DNA of 64,000 nt, taken from positions 31,917 to 95,916 of the forward strand of contig CALCXM010000152.1 of the NCBI GenBank assembly GCA_937905825.1, written 5' to 3'. Positions 1-8,609 of this stretch are shown in pieces (position 1 is the first letter of the stretch; every line of letters starts with the position of its first letter). The notes beneath the pieces are model-generated. The model was not told the DNA's origin and made no database searches. It saw only the letters and a list, made by a program, of their open reading frames with translations. This stretch comes from an uncultured bacterium. Its GTDB lineage: Bacteria; Planctomycetota; UBA1135; GCA-002686595. The translations under genes and the position numbers were made by a program.

Positions 1-156
1 GTCCCCCTCATTCAGGGCGTACAGTCTATTCGTGATTGCGCCCGTTGACTGGGGGGTCAGCTTCATCAGGGAAAGCAGCTCCGTGCTCATTGCACGGCGT
101 CGAAGGACCGTTCGCTCCTCGCAATCGAAACTGATCTCGAAAAGACATCCGCTCCA

Positions 157-1569
157 ATGATCTTCCCAACCCTGCTCGCTCTCGCAATGCTAGCGCCCCT
201 CCAAGGCGCTCCGGCATCAGGTGCGTCCCAACCGAGTCCAAGGCTAACGGCAGCTCAGATTCAATCCATGCAGAGGTTGACGCGCAGCGGTCAGGGATCC
301 AACAGCGTGACCCTCGGTGGCGCACTCACGACGAGCGCAGCCAATGGCAGCGCGTCCATTTCCCCGACCCGCACACCAGGGGTTTATCGGATCGTTTTGC
401 CCGATCCCGGAACTGGCTGGGAAGAGAGCCTGATCCTCGGCGTGCCCTCGGTGCAAACCCCGGGCCCCGTCCCCTTGCTCGTGATGTTCCACGCTCATGA
501 TGTGAGCGAGTGGGACTGCTACGTGAACGGGAACGCTTTGTTTGAGGAGGCCCGCAGCCGAGGTTGGTACGTCATCTCGCCTTTGGGGGCGCACCAGGTC
601 AACCATGGCATCTACTACGCCCAGCAGAACATCGAGTACGCCCTGAGCCTCTTCACGCAAAAGCTTCCGATCGACACGGACCGCATCTACGGGGTGGGCT
701 TTTCCATGGGCGGCGGCGGGGTGATGAGCTACGCCTCCAGGCACCATGATTTGAACCTGCCGCGCTTCGCCGCCGTGACGAATCACACCGGCACCGTGTC
801 CGTCGCTTTCACGTACTACAACTCGGTCAATCAATCGGTCTTTGAGCACCCGCTCATGTTCAATGGGTCCCCTGCCGTCGCTCCCTTCCTGTACTCCCAG
901 GCATCGTCGATTGACATCGCCTTCGGAACGAACCTTGTGGACTCAACCACGGATCAAGTCCGCAACCTAGCGCGCGGCTCCGTTCTGAATTTCTACGCGG
1001 TCAGTGACCCGCTGGTCAACGCGGTCTTGGCCACTCAACTCATGAACAACTGGCTGCTTCAGATCCCGGGCATGGACACGACTCTCGTGACCGCGCCCCT
1101 GAGCACCCACGCCTGGTCGACCTTGGACGAAGTCGCTGTTCTCAACGCCATGGCGAGCAAGACCCTGCAAACCCCGACCACCGGCACGCACGAAGTGCTC
1201 GCGGATCGCGAGGCCAATTGGTTCCACTTCTACGTCCGCCAAGACGCAGGCAACCAATTCACGCCTTTCCGCTGGACCTACGACGCCATTGCGAACCGGC
1301 TGACCATCGACCAGACCGAGAACCTGGCGAGCATCGATGTGCGCACCGACACCCTTGGCCTCGACACTTCGATTGACTTGGAAGTCATCATGAGCACCAC
1401 GGACGGTGGCTCGGAAGTCACCACGCTCACCGGCTACGCGACCCAACCCCTAGAGGTCAAGCGTGCAGGAGTCGTGACCAGCAGCTGGAGCTGGGACTCC
1501 ATCGGTCAAACCGTGACGCTGACGGAGTCTGACCCTTCAACCGCTTCCGTCTGGTTGATTCGCCCCTAA
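157..1569 (+). CDS. Secreted alpha/beta-hydrolase (esterase/PHB-depolymerase-like)
   Basis: This 470-residue protein begins with a signal peptide (MIFPTLLALAMLAPLQG, cleavage probably near residues 17-23), so it is exported. The middle has an alpha/beta-hydrolase core: a strand reading PLLVMFHAHD, then the nucleophile elbow GVGFSMGGG with Ser183 as the expected catalytic serine. A His near residue 320 (STHAWSTLDE) may complete the triad. The last 110 residues or so form a beta-rich tail with no recognised catalytic motif, perhaps a carbohydrate- or polymer-binding domain. The overall look is that of secreted esterases or polyhydroxyalkanoate-depolymerase-like enzymes, but the substrate cannot be read from sequence. 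It stands alone, convergent with the cytochrome operon that follows. The hydrolase fold is fairly sure; the specific activity is not. Confidence 0.75.
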   Translation: MIFPTLLALAMLAPLQGAPASGASQPSPRLTAAQIQSMQRLTRSGQGSNSVTLGGALTTSAANGSASISPTRTPGVYRIVLPDPGTGWEESLILGVPSVQTPGPVPLLVMFHAHDVSEWDCYVNGNALFEEARSRGWYVISPLGAHQVNHGIYYAQQNIEYALSLFTQKLPIDTDRIYGVGFSMGGGGVMSYASRHHDLNLPRFAAVTNHTGTVSVAFTYYNSVNQSVFEHPLMFNGSPAVAPFLYSQASSIDIAFGTNLVDSTTDQVRNLARGSVLNFYAVSDPLVNAVLATQLMNNWLLQIPGMDTTLVTAPLSTHAWSTLDEVAVLNAMASKTLQTPTTGTHEVLADREANWFHFYVRQDAGNQFTPFRWTYDAIANRLTIDQTENLASIDVRTDTLGLDTSIDLEVIMSTTDGGSEVTTLTGYATQPLEVKRAGVVTSSWSWDSIGQTVTLTESDPSTASVWLIRP

Positions 1570-1609
1570 GAGGCCCAGTATCTGGGGGCACGCACCGAGA
1601 ACGCGGCCG

Positions 1610-2134
1610 CTAGCCGTGGCAGCCGCAGCCAGTGCCGCAGCCCATGCTGCCGTCGATTAGATCCAGAGGCGTCTCCGCGTGGCTCGCTGCTGCGCCAAGT
1701 TCGTCCGCGAGTTCGCAGACGCGATCGTAGTAGGCCTCGACTCCGAGACCACTCAAGGCCGCGCCGAATAGCTCGGCCTCCTCGTGGGTGACGATGTCCA
1801 GGTAATTGATCGAGGGGATGTGGTAGGCCGCGAGGGTCACCACGTCCGCGTCGCGTCCCTCGTACCGCTCGTGAACCACGAGGCGGAAGCTGCGCGGGCT
1901 CGCTCCCTCATTCATGATCGCGATGGCTGGCTCCCCGTCCAGCAGGGCGCTGCTGTCGAACACGAGATCCGTGGAGTGACGCACGATGTCGCCATCCTTC
2001 AGCATCTCTCGGAACTTGGTGAGCGTCGGAGGATTCCCGTAGCGTTCCCGAGCGGCCTTCGCTTTGTCGTAGACGTGCCCCTTGAGGGCCTCGTAGCCGT
2101 CGCCTTCGGTCAGATTGAGTTGCTCGCGTTGCAT
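1610..2134 (-). CDS. Small protein of unknown function with Cys/His-rich C-terminus, last gene of the HAO-NrfD operon
   Basis: A 174-residue soluble protein without signal peptide or membrane segment. I do not recognise the family. The N-terminus is charged and helical (residues 1-45), the centre is mixed alpha/beta, and the chain ends in a tight cluster MGCGTGCGCHG with three cysteines and one histidine, which looks like a metal-binding tail. Position is the best clue. It lies 78 bases downstream of the octaheme cytochrome gene on the same strand, so it is probably cotranscribed and may act in maturation or metal delivery for that complex. A hairpin in the gap could lower its expression relative to the cytochrome. 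The start ATG is followed by a normal soluble N-terminus, so a longer exported form is unlikely. Confidence 0.7.
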   Translation of the reverse strand: MQREQLNLTEGDGYEALKGHVYDKAKAARERYGNPPTLTKFREMLKDGDIVRHSTDLVFDSSALLDGEPAIAIMNEGASPRSFRLVVHERYEGRDADVVTLAAYHIPSINYLDIVTHEEAELFGAALSGLGVEAYYDRVCELADELGAAASHAETPLDLIDGSMGCGTGCGCHG

Positions 2135-2162
2135 GCTGAAAATCCTCGTGTGAATAGGAAGA

Positions 2163-2201
2163 GCGGGCCGGCCCAGTCTGAATCGATCTGGACCGGCCCG
2201 C
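2163..2201 (-). terminator. Intercistronic hairpin between octaheme cytochrome and small-protein genes
   Basis: The arms GCGGGCCGG (2163-2171) and CCGGCCCGC (2193-2201) are perfectly complementary. A further four pairs lie inside (2173-2176 with 2188-2191) after one mismatch. On the transcribed strand the hairpin is followed by a T-rich but interrupted stretch. It lies between two genes of the same operon, so it may attenuate transcription or stabilise the upstream mRNA end. Confidence 0.55.
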
Positions 2202-2212
2202 CACTAGTACGG

Positions 2213-3763
2213 CTACTTGTTGTCGTAGCGCTTGCGGAATTCCTCAGCAGCCTTGGCGCGAGCCGCGGCTTCCTCGGGATCCATCTTGCCGATGAACCAC
2301 TGGTGGTCCTTGTGGGCAAGCACGTCGGCGATCTCTTCTTCCAGGTGCTTGGCAGCAGCCATTTTGGCCTGGTCTTCCGAGCGCATGCCCTTCTCGATCA
2401 GGTCCTCGAGTTCCGGAATGAACTTGGCGTAGAAGTGCTTCGCCACCTCATACGTACCGTGCCAGTGCGTGTAGTCCGGCCCCATCATCGAGGCGCCGTG
2501 ACGGGCGCGGCGACCCTCGTGGTGCCACAGCTCGAAGTACGTGAAGTCCAGCGGGTTGCCAAACTTGATCGGCTTCAGCAAGGGCTTCGCAGCGGCGTAC
2601 AGACGGCCGGCGGGCTTGGCAAACTTCTCGTTGTACAGATCGATCAGGCTGTCGTACTGCATGTAGAAGTTCTCAACCCACACCGTGTTGTGGCAGTTGA
2701 TACAGACGTCCTGCATGTTCGAGCGGCGCACTTGCCACGGAATGTCCTTGCCGGGAAGGCCCATCTTCGCATCAGAAACTTCCGGGCGCACCGAGACGGG
2801 CGGACGGTTGTTCCAACTGATGCGCAAACCCACGTCGTGAGTTACGGCCTGGTTCTTCGTGGCCGACATGTGGCATGTGGCGCAAGTCGGGGCGTGGTAG
2901 TAGTCCTCGCCGACAACCCACTTCTCAGCATCCAAATTCATCTTGTTGATGTTGGCTGCGAAGGCGATGCCGTGCTTGGACTCTTCGTAGATCTCTTTCT
3001 GAGGGTGGTCCGGTCCCATGTGGCACTTGCCGCAGGTATCGGGGTGACGGGCTTGGGCGGCGGAGAACGTGTGCCGTGAGTGACAAGCAGCACAGGAGCC
3101 TTCGCTGCCGTCCGGGTTGATGCGGCCGATGCCCGTGTTGGGCCAAGTGGCCGGGTCAAGCTTGCCACCGGGCAGCACCTTGATCTCGGAACCGTGGCAC
3201 TGCCAGCAGCCGTTCACGGCTGCGGAGGAAACCCCTTCCGGGTGTCCCTGAGTGACGAAGCCGCGGTTGCCTTCAACCACTTCGGCCAGCACGTTGTCAA
3301 GGGACCCGAGGATGCGGCCCGCCTTGCTGTGGTGCGAATCGGCGAACTCCTGGACTTCCCGCTGGTGGCAGCGGGCGCAGTCCTTGGGACTCACGATCAC
3401 GGAGATCGTGTAGTCGTAGTGGTTCATGGCATCCTTGTCGCCACGCTCGGCGCGGTGACACTCGTAGCAACCTACGTTGCCGCGGTAGTGCTTGCTCGCG
3501 CCCCACTGCTGGTAGAGCGCCATGCTCTCCCGGCGGTGACATTCGATGCACTGCTTGGAAGCCTCGGAAAGCTGGGGCAAGCCGATGGCTTGGGTTGCCG
3601 TGGGGTGCGGGGAAACGGACGCGGGGGCAGAAGCCACTTCGGTCGTCTCTGTCGTCACTATCTCCGTCTCGGAGTTCCCCGCATACGCTGGGGATCCACC
3701 AAGGGATAGTAGCGACAGGACAATCAGGCCAATTGTCGTCTTAGGTAGAAACATGGTTGTCAT
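2213..3763 (-). CDS. Octaheme cytochrome c, hydroxylamine oxidoreductase (HAO) family
   Basis: A 516-residue exported multiheme cytochrome. A signal peptide (residues 1-28, ending PAYAG) is followed by eight CxxCH heme sites at residues 72, 99, 129, 186, 224, 244, 294 and 354. Eight sites with this spacing, then a helical C-terminal third (about 360-500), match the HAO family. Family members either oxidise hydroxylamine or, in reductive relatives, reduce nitrite or hydroxylamine toward ammonia. Oxidative HAOs carry a Tyr crosslinked to the P460 heme. Tyr431 in GPDYTHWHG is the candidate position here, but an alignment is needed to decide. The gene overlaps the NrfD-like gene by ATGA, so the enzyme is probably fed electrons from quinol, which favours a reductive role. 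The direction of the reaction is an inference. Confidence 0.85.
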   Translation of the reverse strand: MTTMFLPKTTIGLIVLSLLSLGGSPAYAGNSETEIVTTETTEVASAPASVSPHPTATQAIGLPQLSEASKQCIECHRRESMALYQQWGASKHYRGNVGCYECHRAERGDKDAMNHYDYTISVIVSPKDCARCHQREVQEFADSHHSKAGRILGSLDNVLAEVVEGNRGFVTQGHPEGVSSAAVNGCWQCHGSEIKVLPGGKLDPATWPNTGIGRINPDGSEGSCAACHSRHTFSAAQARHPDTCGKCHMGPDHPQKEIYEESKHGIAFAANINKMNLDAEKWVVGEDYYHAPTCATCHMSATKNQAVTHDVGLRISWNNRPPVSVRPEVSDAKMGLPGKDIPWQVRRSNMQDVCINCHNTVWVENFYMQYDSLIDLYNEKFAKPAGRLYAAAKPLLKPIKFGNPLDFTYFELWHHEGRRARHGASMMGPDYTHWHGTYEVAKHFYAKFIPELEDLIEKGMRSEDQAKMAAAKHLEEEIADVLAHKDHQWFIGKMDPEEAAARAKAAEEFRKRYDNK

Positions 3764-5031
3764 CCTTGAACCATGGGCTCGGCCTCGCGGCCGGCTTCCA
3801 ACTGGTTCTTGTCAACAGGGGAGTTCGGGTCGTAGTCGGAGTCGATCGTCATACGGCCCGAGAGAACGGGAATGCTGATGCGTACAAAAATGGTGAAGAG
3901 CAGGAGCCCAAAGGCCCAGATACCAAAGCAGATCAACGACTCGTTGAGCGTCGGCATGTACTCGACAACCTCACCGATTGGTGAGGGAATGAAAGCGGGA
4001 ATGATTAGGCCCATGCCTTTCTCGACCCAGATTCCGACCACCACGAAGGCACACGCGATGCTCATGAGCGTCTTGTTGCGGCGTAGGGGCGTGAGCAGGC
4101 AGCAGACAGCGAGGAGCTCCAAGCTAATCGCCGTCCAGATCCAGGGAACCAGGGCATTGTGGCCGTGCAAGCCAAAGAGCAGATACTTCCACGAGACCGC
4201 GTGAGCAGATCCCGCGTAGAGCTCGGTGAAGATCTCGCTGCCCAGCATGAACAGGTTGATCAGGAGCGCCACCGTCACGATTGAACGCAAGGTCGTCAGC
4301 GCCTTTTCCGGGACCTTGTACAAGGTCACTCGATCAATGATCTCGAGGGCCAAGATCAAGAAGGCGGGGCCAGCTGCAAAGGCCGAGGCCAAGAAGCGCG
4401 GAACGATGATGGCCGAGTTCCAGAAGGGTCGACCGCCGAGGCCCACGTACAGGAACGCCGTCACCGTATGGATGCTGATCGCCCAGAAGATCGCCAGGAA
4501 GACGAAGGGGATGTAGAAGGCCCTCGTCGGCGGCCGTTTGCGATAGGCGCAGTAGACCAGGTAGCCGCAAATGTGCGAGTTCAACAACAGGTAGCCGTTG
4601 AGCACAATCACGTCCCAAGCCAACATGGACATGGGGAAGTTGAACTTCAGGAACAGGTGGTGAAAGCGATCGGGTCGGCCCATATCCACCACGACGAACA
4701 AGAGCGCCATGACCACGGCCGCCACGGCGAGCAACTCGCCGAAGATCACCAGGTCATGCAGTTCCTTGTTGCGATAGATGTAGACCGGAATCACCAGCAT
4801 CACAGCCGCCGCGGCCATGCCCACCAGGAACGTGAAGTTCGCAATGTACAGCCCCCAGGAAACCTGGTCTGTCATGCCCGTGACCCCAAGCCCGTGAACC
4901 AGTTGCTTGGCGTAGGCGTTCAGCCCCACCAAGGCGACGATCGTGAGAATCGCCATCCACAAGTGGTAGCGCCAGTCTCCGACCAGGCTGATCCGGAAGG
5001 ACCTCCAAACAAATCGGCAGTAGTCCACCAT
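3760..5031 (-). CDS. NrfD/PsrC-family integral membrane quinol oxidoreductase subunit
   Basis: A 423-residue polytopic membrane protein with about ten hydrophobic helices. Its N-terminus keeps the family pattern of an aromatic, charged cap followed by helix 1 and the loop VSWGLYIANFTFLVGMAAAA. Later segments VVDMGRPDRFHHLF and LGGRPFWNSAI are typical of NrfD, DsrP and related proteins. Such subunits bind menaquinol at the outer face of the membrane and pass electrons to a ferredoxin-like partner. The partner is encoded immediately upstream with a one-base gap, and the octaheme cytochrome gene downstream overlaps by ATGA. Together with the tetraheme cytochrome this forms a complete quinol-to-cytochrome relay. 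The conserved charged residues of this family are proposed to help proton movement; whether this complex conserves energy is unknown. Confidence 0.88.
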   Translation of the reverse strand: MVDYCRFVWRSFRISLVGDWRYHLWMAILTIVALVGLNAYAKQLVHGLGVTGMTDQVSWGLYIANFTFLVGMAAAAVMLVIPVYIYRNKELHDLVIFGELLAVAAVVMALLFVVVDMGRPDRFHHLFLKFNFPMSMLAWDVIVLNGYLLLNSHICGYLVYCAYRKRPPTRAFYIPFVFLAIFWAISIHTVTAFLYVGLGGRPFWNSAIIVPRFLASAFAAGPAFLILALEIIDRVTLYKVPEKALTTLRSIVTVALLINLFMLGSEIFTELYAGSAHAVSWKYLLFGLHGHNALVPWIWTAISLELLAVCCLLTPLRRNKTLMSIACAFVVVGIWVEKGMGLIIPAFIPSPIGEVVEYMPTLNESLICFGIWAFGLLLFTIFVRISIPVLSGRMTIDSDYDPNSPVDKNQLEAGREAEPMVQG

Positions 5032-5032
5032 C

Positions 5033-6022
5033 TCAGCCTTCCTGACCTTCTGGACGGGCGTGGCGCTCGTCGAAGTAGTAGAAGAAGCGAGGCAGCGTAC
5101 CGACGTCTTCCTTCAGCACGAAGACGCGCTTGGTCTTCAGGATTTGAGAGACCTCACTGCGCGGGTCCAACACGTTGCCGAACTTGCGGGCGCCCGTGGG
5201 GCAAACCTCTTGGCAAGCGGGCATTTTTCCTTCTCGGGTTCTGTGCAAGCAGAAGTGACACTTCTCCATGACGCCCTTTTCGCGTGGACGGTTGGACAAG
5301 TAGGACATGTCTGGGTTGATGTCCTCGGGTTCAAGCTCCGGCGTGGAGAAGTTGAAGCGCCGCGCCCAGTAAGGGCAGGCAGCTTCGCAGTACCGACAAC
5401 CGATGCACCAGTCGTAGTCCACGACCGTGATTCCGTCCGGCTCCGTCCACGTCGCTTCGACGGGGCAGACCTTGGTGCACGGTGCGTCGGCGCACTGGTG
5501 GCACTGAATCGGCATGTAGAAGTGATCGCCAGAGGGAACCTTGGGCCGATCGTAGTCGTGCTTGCCAGCCTCAAGATCGAGGGTTCCCATGGGCATCTCG
5601 AGCACACGGATGTACTGGATCTCGGGGGAACGACTCTGATTGTTCTCATCCACGCAAGCGTAGACGCACTTGCGACAGCCGATGCAGCGCGACAGGTTGA
5701 GGGCGTAGACGAATTCCACCCCTTCCTTGGGCCGGATGTCCCGCAAGTTGGGCTCGATGTCGTAGCGTTCCTTGACCTTCGCGGAGATGCGGTTCAATGC
5801 GATTTGCATCTCGCCCTCGTCCATCTCCTTGTAGTGCTTTTGGATGAACGCATCGACCGTCGGGATGTCGTCCGCTTGTAGTTCGAGCAGAGGGCTCAGG
5901 GCGGCAACGGCTGCGGCCATGCCGCCGACGGCTGCCCCGCTATTGCGAAGGAAGCTGCGCCTGGAGAGCCCAAGGCCATCTTGGCGAAGAGCTGGATTGG
6001 CGCTGGAGTTTTCGTTCGACAT
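5033..6022 (-). CDS. Tat-exported ferredoxin-like subunit with four [4Fe-4S] sites (NrfC/TtrB/HybA type)
   Basis: I place the start at the ATG at 6022, five bases after the tetraheme cytochrome stop, giving 329 residues. A longer frame upstream lacks a plausible N-terminus. Residues 19-29 hold a twin-arginine motif (LSRRSFLRNSG) followed by an Ala/Gly-rich hydrophobic stretch, so the protein is exported folded. Four cysteine groups follow: CIGCRKCVYAC near 113, CHQCADAPCTKVCP, CIGCRYCEAACP and the split CHFC ... ACQEVCP. This is the classic pattern of the electron-transfer subunit that pairs with NrfD-like proteins. It should sit outside the membrane between the quinol-oxidising NrfD protein and the cytochromes. 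The tight packing with its neighbours supports one transcript and one complex. Confidence 0.88.
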   Translation of the reverse strand: MSNENSSANPALRQDGLGLSRRSFLRNSGAAVGGMAAAVAALSPLLELQADDIPTVDAFIQKHYKEMDEGEMQIALNRISAKVKERYDIEPNLRDIRPKEGVEFVYALNLSRCIGCRKCVYACVDENNQSRSPEIQYIRVLEMPMGTLDLEAGKHDYDRPKVPSGDHFYMPIQCHQCADAPCTKVCPVEATWTEPDGITVVDYDWCIGCRYCEAACPYWARRFNFSTPELEPEDINPDMSYLSNRPREKGVMEKCHFCLHRTREGKMPACQEVCPTGARKFGNVLDPRSEVSQILKTKRVFVLKEDVGTLPRFFYYFDERHARPEGQEG

Positions 6023-6026
6023 GACG

Positions 6027-6674
6027 TCAGGGCTTGGAGCTAGAGGAACCTGCGGATGGGTGACGTCTGCGCAAGGGATTGCGCTGATCGAAGTGGGGCG
6101 TCTGCAGCGTGTTGTCGCTGCCGCCATGGATTGAGCGGGGCGCTGGCAAGGGAGCCAAGGGCCGGAAGGCGGGATGGTGCGGGTCGTGGCACTCCGTGCA
6201 GAGCATCAAGCGACGCTCCGGGGCGTCCATGTCCCAGGACCCTCTGGACTTCCCGTGCACGCCCGTGGACCAGTCCCGGTAAGTCGGTCCGTGGCAGCTA
6301 GCGCAAAGTTGCTGAACCTGGCTGAACCCGATCTCAACCTTGCCGGGCAAGATCAGCATGTTGCGATTCTCGCGGGAGTGGCAGTTGTAGCAGCGCGCGT
6401 TGAGGCCGTGCTCCAACTTGATCTCCAGGTGCTGATTGCGCACTTCCGCCTCTTCCAGGCCAGATTCGAAGATGCCGTGGCAGGAGTCGCAGCTCATGGA
6501 TTGACCACCCATGATGCTCACTGGAGGGTCCCCCATGATCGTCCTGGCGGCGTCGCGATCGATGTCTTTGGGGGCAATCGAGACCCGCTCGGGACGGTGC
6601 AGGTGACCGCTCCCTGACCCGAGTGCAAACCACGCCGTAAGGAGCAGAAACAGGGTCGTAATGAAGATTCGCAT
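6027..6674 (-). CDS. Tetraheme cytochrome c, first gene of the HAO-NrfD operon
   Basis: A 215-residue protein with an N-terminal hydrophobic segment (MRIFITTLFLLLTAWFALG), acting as signal peptide or membrane anchor. Four CxxCH heme sites lie at residues 62 (CDSCH), 95 (CYNCH), 124 (CASCH) and 159 (CTECH). Further histidines (for example 82, 89, 140 and the HDPHH after the last site) could be distal heme ligands. The last 40 residues are basic, proline-rich and lack heme sites. It probably accepts electrons from the ferredoxin subunit and hands them to the octaheme cytochrome, all on the outer face of the membrane. It is the promoter-proximal gene, with a 12-base perfect palindrome 78 bases upstream. 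Confidence 0.85.
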   Translation of the reverse strand: MRIFITTLFLLLTAWFALGSGSGHLHRPERVSIAPKDIDRDAARTIMGDPPVSIMGGQSMSCDSCHGIFESGLEEAEVRNQHLEIKLEHGLNARCYNCHSRENRNMLILPGKVEIGFSQVQQLCASCHGPTYRDWSTGVHGKSRGSWDMDAPERRLMLCTECHDPHHPAFRPLAPLPAPRSIHGGSDNTLQTPHFDQRNPLRRRHPSAGSSSSKP

Positions 6675-6751
6675 GGATATTGGGGGGGCCTCTGAATCGG
6701 ACCTGAGGCCAACAAAAAGACCTTAATATCCCCTGTCGACACCTCAAAGGA

Positions 6752-6763
6752 TTTACCGGTAAA
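6752..6763. promoter_or_regulatory. Perfect palindrome TTTACCGGTAAA upstream of the cytochrome operon
   Basis: The 12-base palindrome TTTACCGGTAAA lies 78 bases before the tetraheme cytochrome start. On the minus strand it sits just upstream of an AT-rich stretch (GATATTAAGG) that could serve as a -10 region. This is where a dimeric regulator would bind. It does not match the FNR consensus. No regulator gene is adjacent, so the binding protein is unknown. Confidence 0.45.
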
Positions 6764-7228
6764 GAAAGCCTCAACATTGCCCTTTGTTGCAACGGAAGAA
6801 CCAACTTTGGGCGGACTCTCGGAGGCACGCAACAAGCACAGAAAACGAGCGCTGCGCGCTCACCCAGAAGCCTGGAGATCTTGCAACCTCCGCGGTCCTA
6901 CCAAGTTCGAGCAGCGTCGTTGCCAGTGCCCGAGAAAACGACTTGCGACCGCGCCCGCTACGCCTCCCATCGGCGCTGTTTCTAGTGACAAAACTCCCCT
7001 GCAAATCGCTCCCGTGAAGCAGCGACCAATAGCGCCAGATGGTCGCAAGCAGTCGGCTGGCATTCGGGCCCAGCGGCAACCAAATCGGCGCCACTGCTTG
7101 CCCGACAAGCACAACGACGAGCTCCCTGAAGCAGTCCGCCAGCAAACGGAAGGACCCCGAACGAGCTCCCCGAAGGATCCACGGAATAGCCCCCCCTAGC
7201 CTGCGCCACAGATAGCGGGTCCTTGGGG
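6764..7228. other. Intergenic stretch without a supported gene
   Basis: This stretch lies between the cytochrome operon start and the SGNH hydrolase stop. Open frames exist on both strands, but they have no recognisable motifs, start signals or amino-acid bias of real proteins here. I see no RNA gene or strong hairpin. Confidence 0.5.
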
Positions 7229-8335
7229 CTAGCGTTTCAGCAGATCCCGGCGCTGGATCGTGGCCGCAAATTCACGGGCGATGGCGTCGGCTCCGAGGTT
7301 GGTCACGTGGACCTCGCTGGTGAAGAGATCGGGCTTCAGCCCCTTTGCCTCGCGCTCCAAGCCCATTTGAGTGACCTTGTCCCCAAGATCACAAAGCAGT
7401 GCCTGCCTGCGTTTGGCCACCTTCCGAACCAGATCGTTCGCGTGACGGAATCCACGCAACTGATCCGCCTTGGATTCCTTGCCCATCAGCGTGGAGACTT
7501 TCATGGCCTGAGTTCCAAACATGACCTGCGCACCGTTGGCTTTGGCCAGGCTAACGATCGAGTTCAAGTTGCGCTCGAAGTTGTCGAAGCCCTTGTCTGT
7601 CGTCCAGCGGAACTTGTCTTTGTTCTTGCGCTCGTCGTAGTCCGTGATGACCCAGCTCCCTAGATCCATGCTTTTCTCGCGATGATCTGTGAGGTACGCG
7701 CGCAGGGTCATGTAGGTCCAACTGCTGTCCAGCCAAGTCTGCCGATAGCGCGGAAACACCGCCCGGCGGTGGGTATTGTCCGATTGAACGTTATCGTACA
7801 AGGCGCCACGCATGTCGTTGATCGCGTGGTAGACAATCACCAGATCGGGATCGAGGGCCAGTCCGCGGAAGGCGTAGTTGGCCAAGCTCTCGTAGGAGGT
7901 GAATCCCTGGCACCCTCCATTGATGACCTCAATCTTGCGCTCGGGCATGACCTCGAGCAGACGAGTCTGCAGGCGCCCCGGCCAGGTCGTCGCGTTGGAA
8001 GTCGGTCCGTGCCCGTAGGTAGATGACCCTCCTAGGCACAGAATCCGGTAGACACCTTCCGGTTTCTGCTCTTCAATATTGGGACCGCGAAACCCCAAGG
8101 AGTTGTGGCTCACCTGGTGAGAGTCGCCGTCCGGGCTACTGAAGTTTTTCTTCGGCACGTAGGCCAGGTAGGGGTGGGCCTCGATCCGCGCGAGGCGCAC
8201 AAGCCGCCGGATAGGATCCAACTCTTCCGCCCTGAGCCCGGGAATATCGATGAAGCGCGGGATCGTCTCGAGGGCAGCGATCATCACGAATAGAGATCCG
8301 AAGAAGGCGAGCAGGCGCTGAGAGGATCGGGACAT
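7229..8335 (-). CDS. SGNH/GDSL-type hydrolase with N-terminal membrane anchor
   Basis: I use the ATG at 8335 (368 residues), because it begins right before a hydrophobic anchor (LLAFFGSLFVMIAALETIP). The upstream extension of the frame is low in hydrophobic structure and unlikely to be translated. The catalytic block I is ILCLGGSSTYGHG, with the nucleophilic Ser after the double Gly. Block III is VYHAINDMRG, with the conserved Asn-Asp. The C-terminal His block reads TSEVHVTNLG, where the usual Asp three residues before His is a Ser. Family members deacylate or acylate lipids and surface polysaccharides. With a membrane anchor and glycan genes nearby, action on a cell-surface glycan is plausible. 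The altered final block could mean that a different acid residue completes the triad. Confidence 0.8.
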   Translation of the reverse strand: MSRSSQRLLAFFGSLFVMIAALETIPRFIDIPGLRAEELDPIRRLVRLARIEAHPYLAYVPKKNFSSPDGDSHQVSHNSLGFRGPNIEEQKPEGVYRILCLGGSSTYGHGPTSNATTWPGRLQTRLLEVMPERKIEVINGGCQGFTSYESLANYAFRGLALDPDLVIVYHAINDMRGALYDNVQSDNTHRRAVFPRYRQTWLDSSWTYMTLRAYLTDHREKSMDLGSWVITDYDERKNKDKFRWTTDKGFDNFERNLNSIVSLAKANGAQVMFGTQAMKVSTLMGKESKADQLRGFRHANDLVRKVAKRRQALLCDLGDKVTQMGLEREAKGLKPDLFTSEVHVTNLGADAIAREFAATIQRRDLLKR

Positions 8336-8609
8336 TGGCTGGACAGGCAGTTCGAGGAAGTTCGGGCCGATTCGGGGACAAATGGGGTGGCCGAACCAAG
8401 GGCCCGAACAGGATAAGCGTTTCCCGGGGTCTCCGCTATCCCGGGCAGAGCTGGCAAACCTGGCGTTGACTCGACAGTTCCAGATGAATCCACGAGGACA
8501 GATTCGGTGTCGGCCCCTGCCCTGGAAATCTTCCGGGGTCGAGGAAGGGAAGCGCTGAAGGATCCGGTAGCCTTTTGTGGTTAGCAACACGACTCGCAAT
8601 CCCGGCCAG

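Noticed and set aside
1784..3079. A 431-codon open frame on the plus strand across the octaheme cytochrome gene
   Set aside because: It is antisense to a gene with eight verified heme motifs, and its product has no domain or plausible start context. High GC content makes long antisense frames common here.
4468..5271. Long plus-strand frame over the NrfD and ferredoxin genes
   Set aside because: His/Arg/Glu-rich composition with no hydrophobic or domain pattern; it mirrors the codon phase of the real genes.
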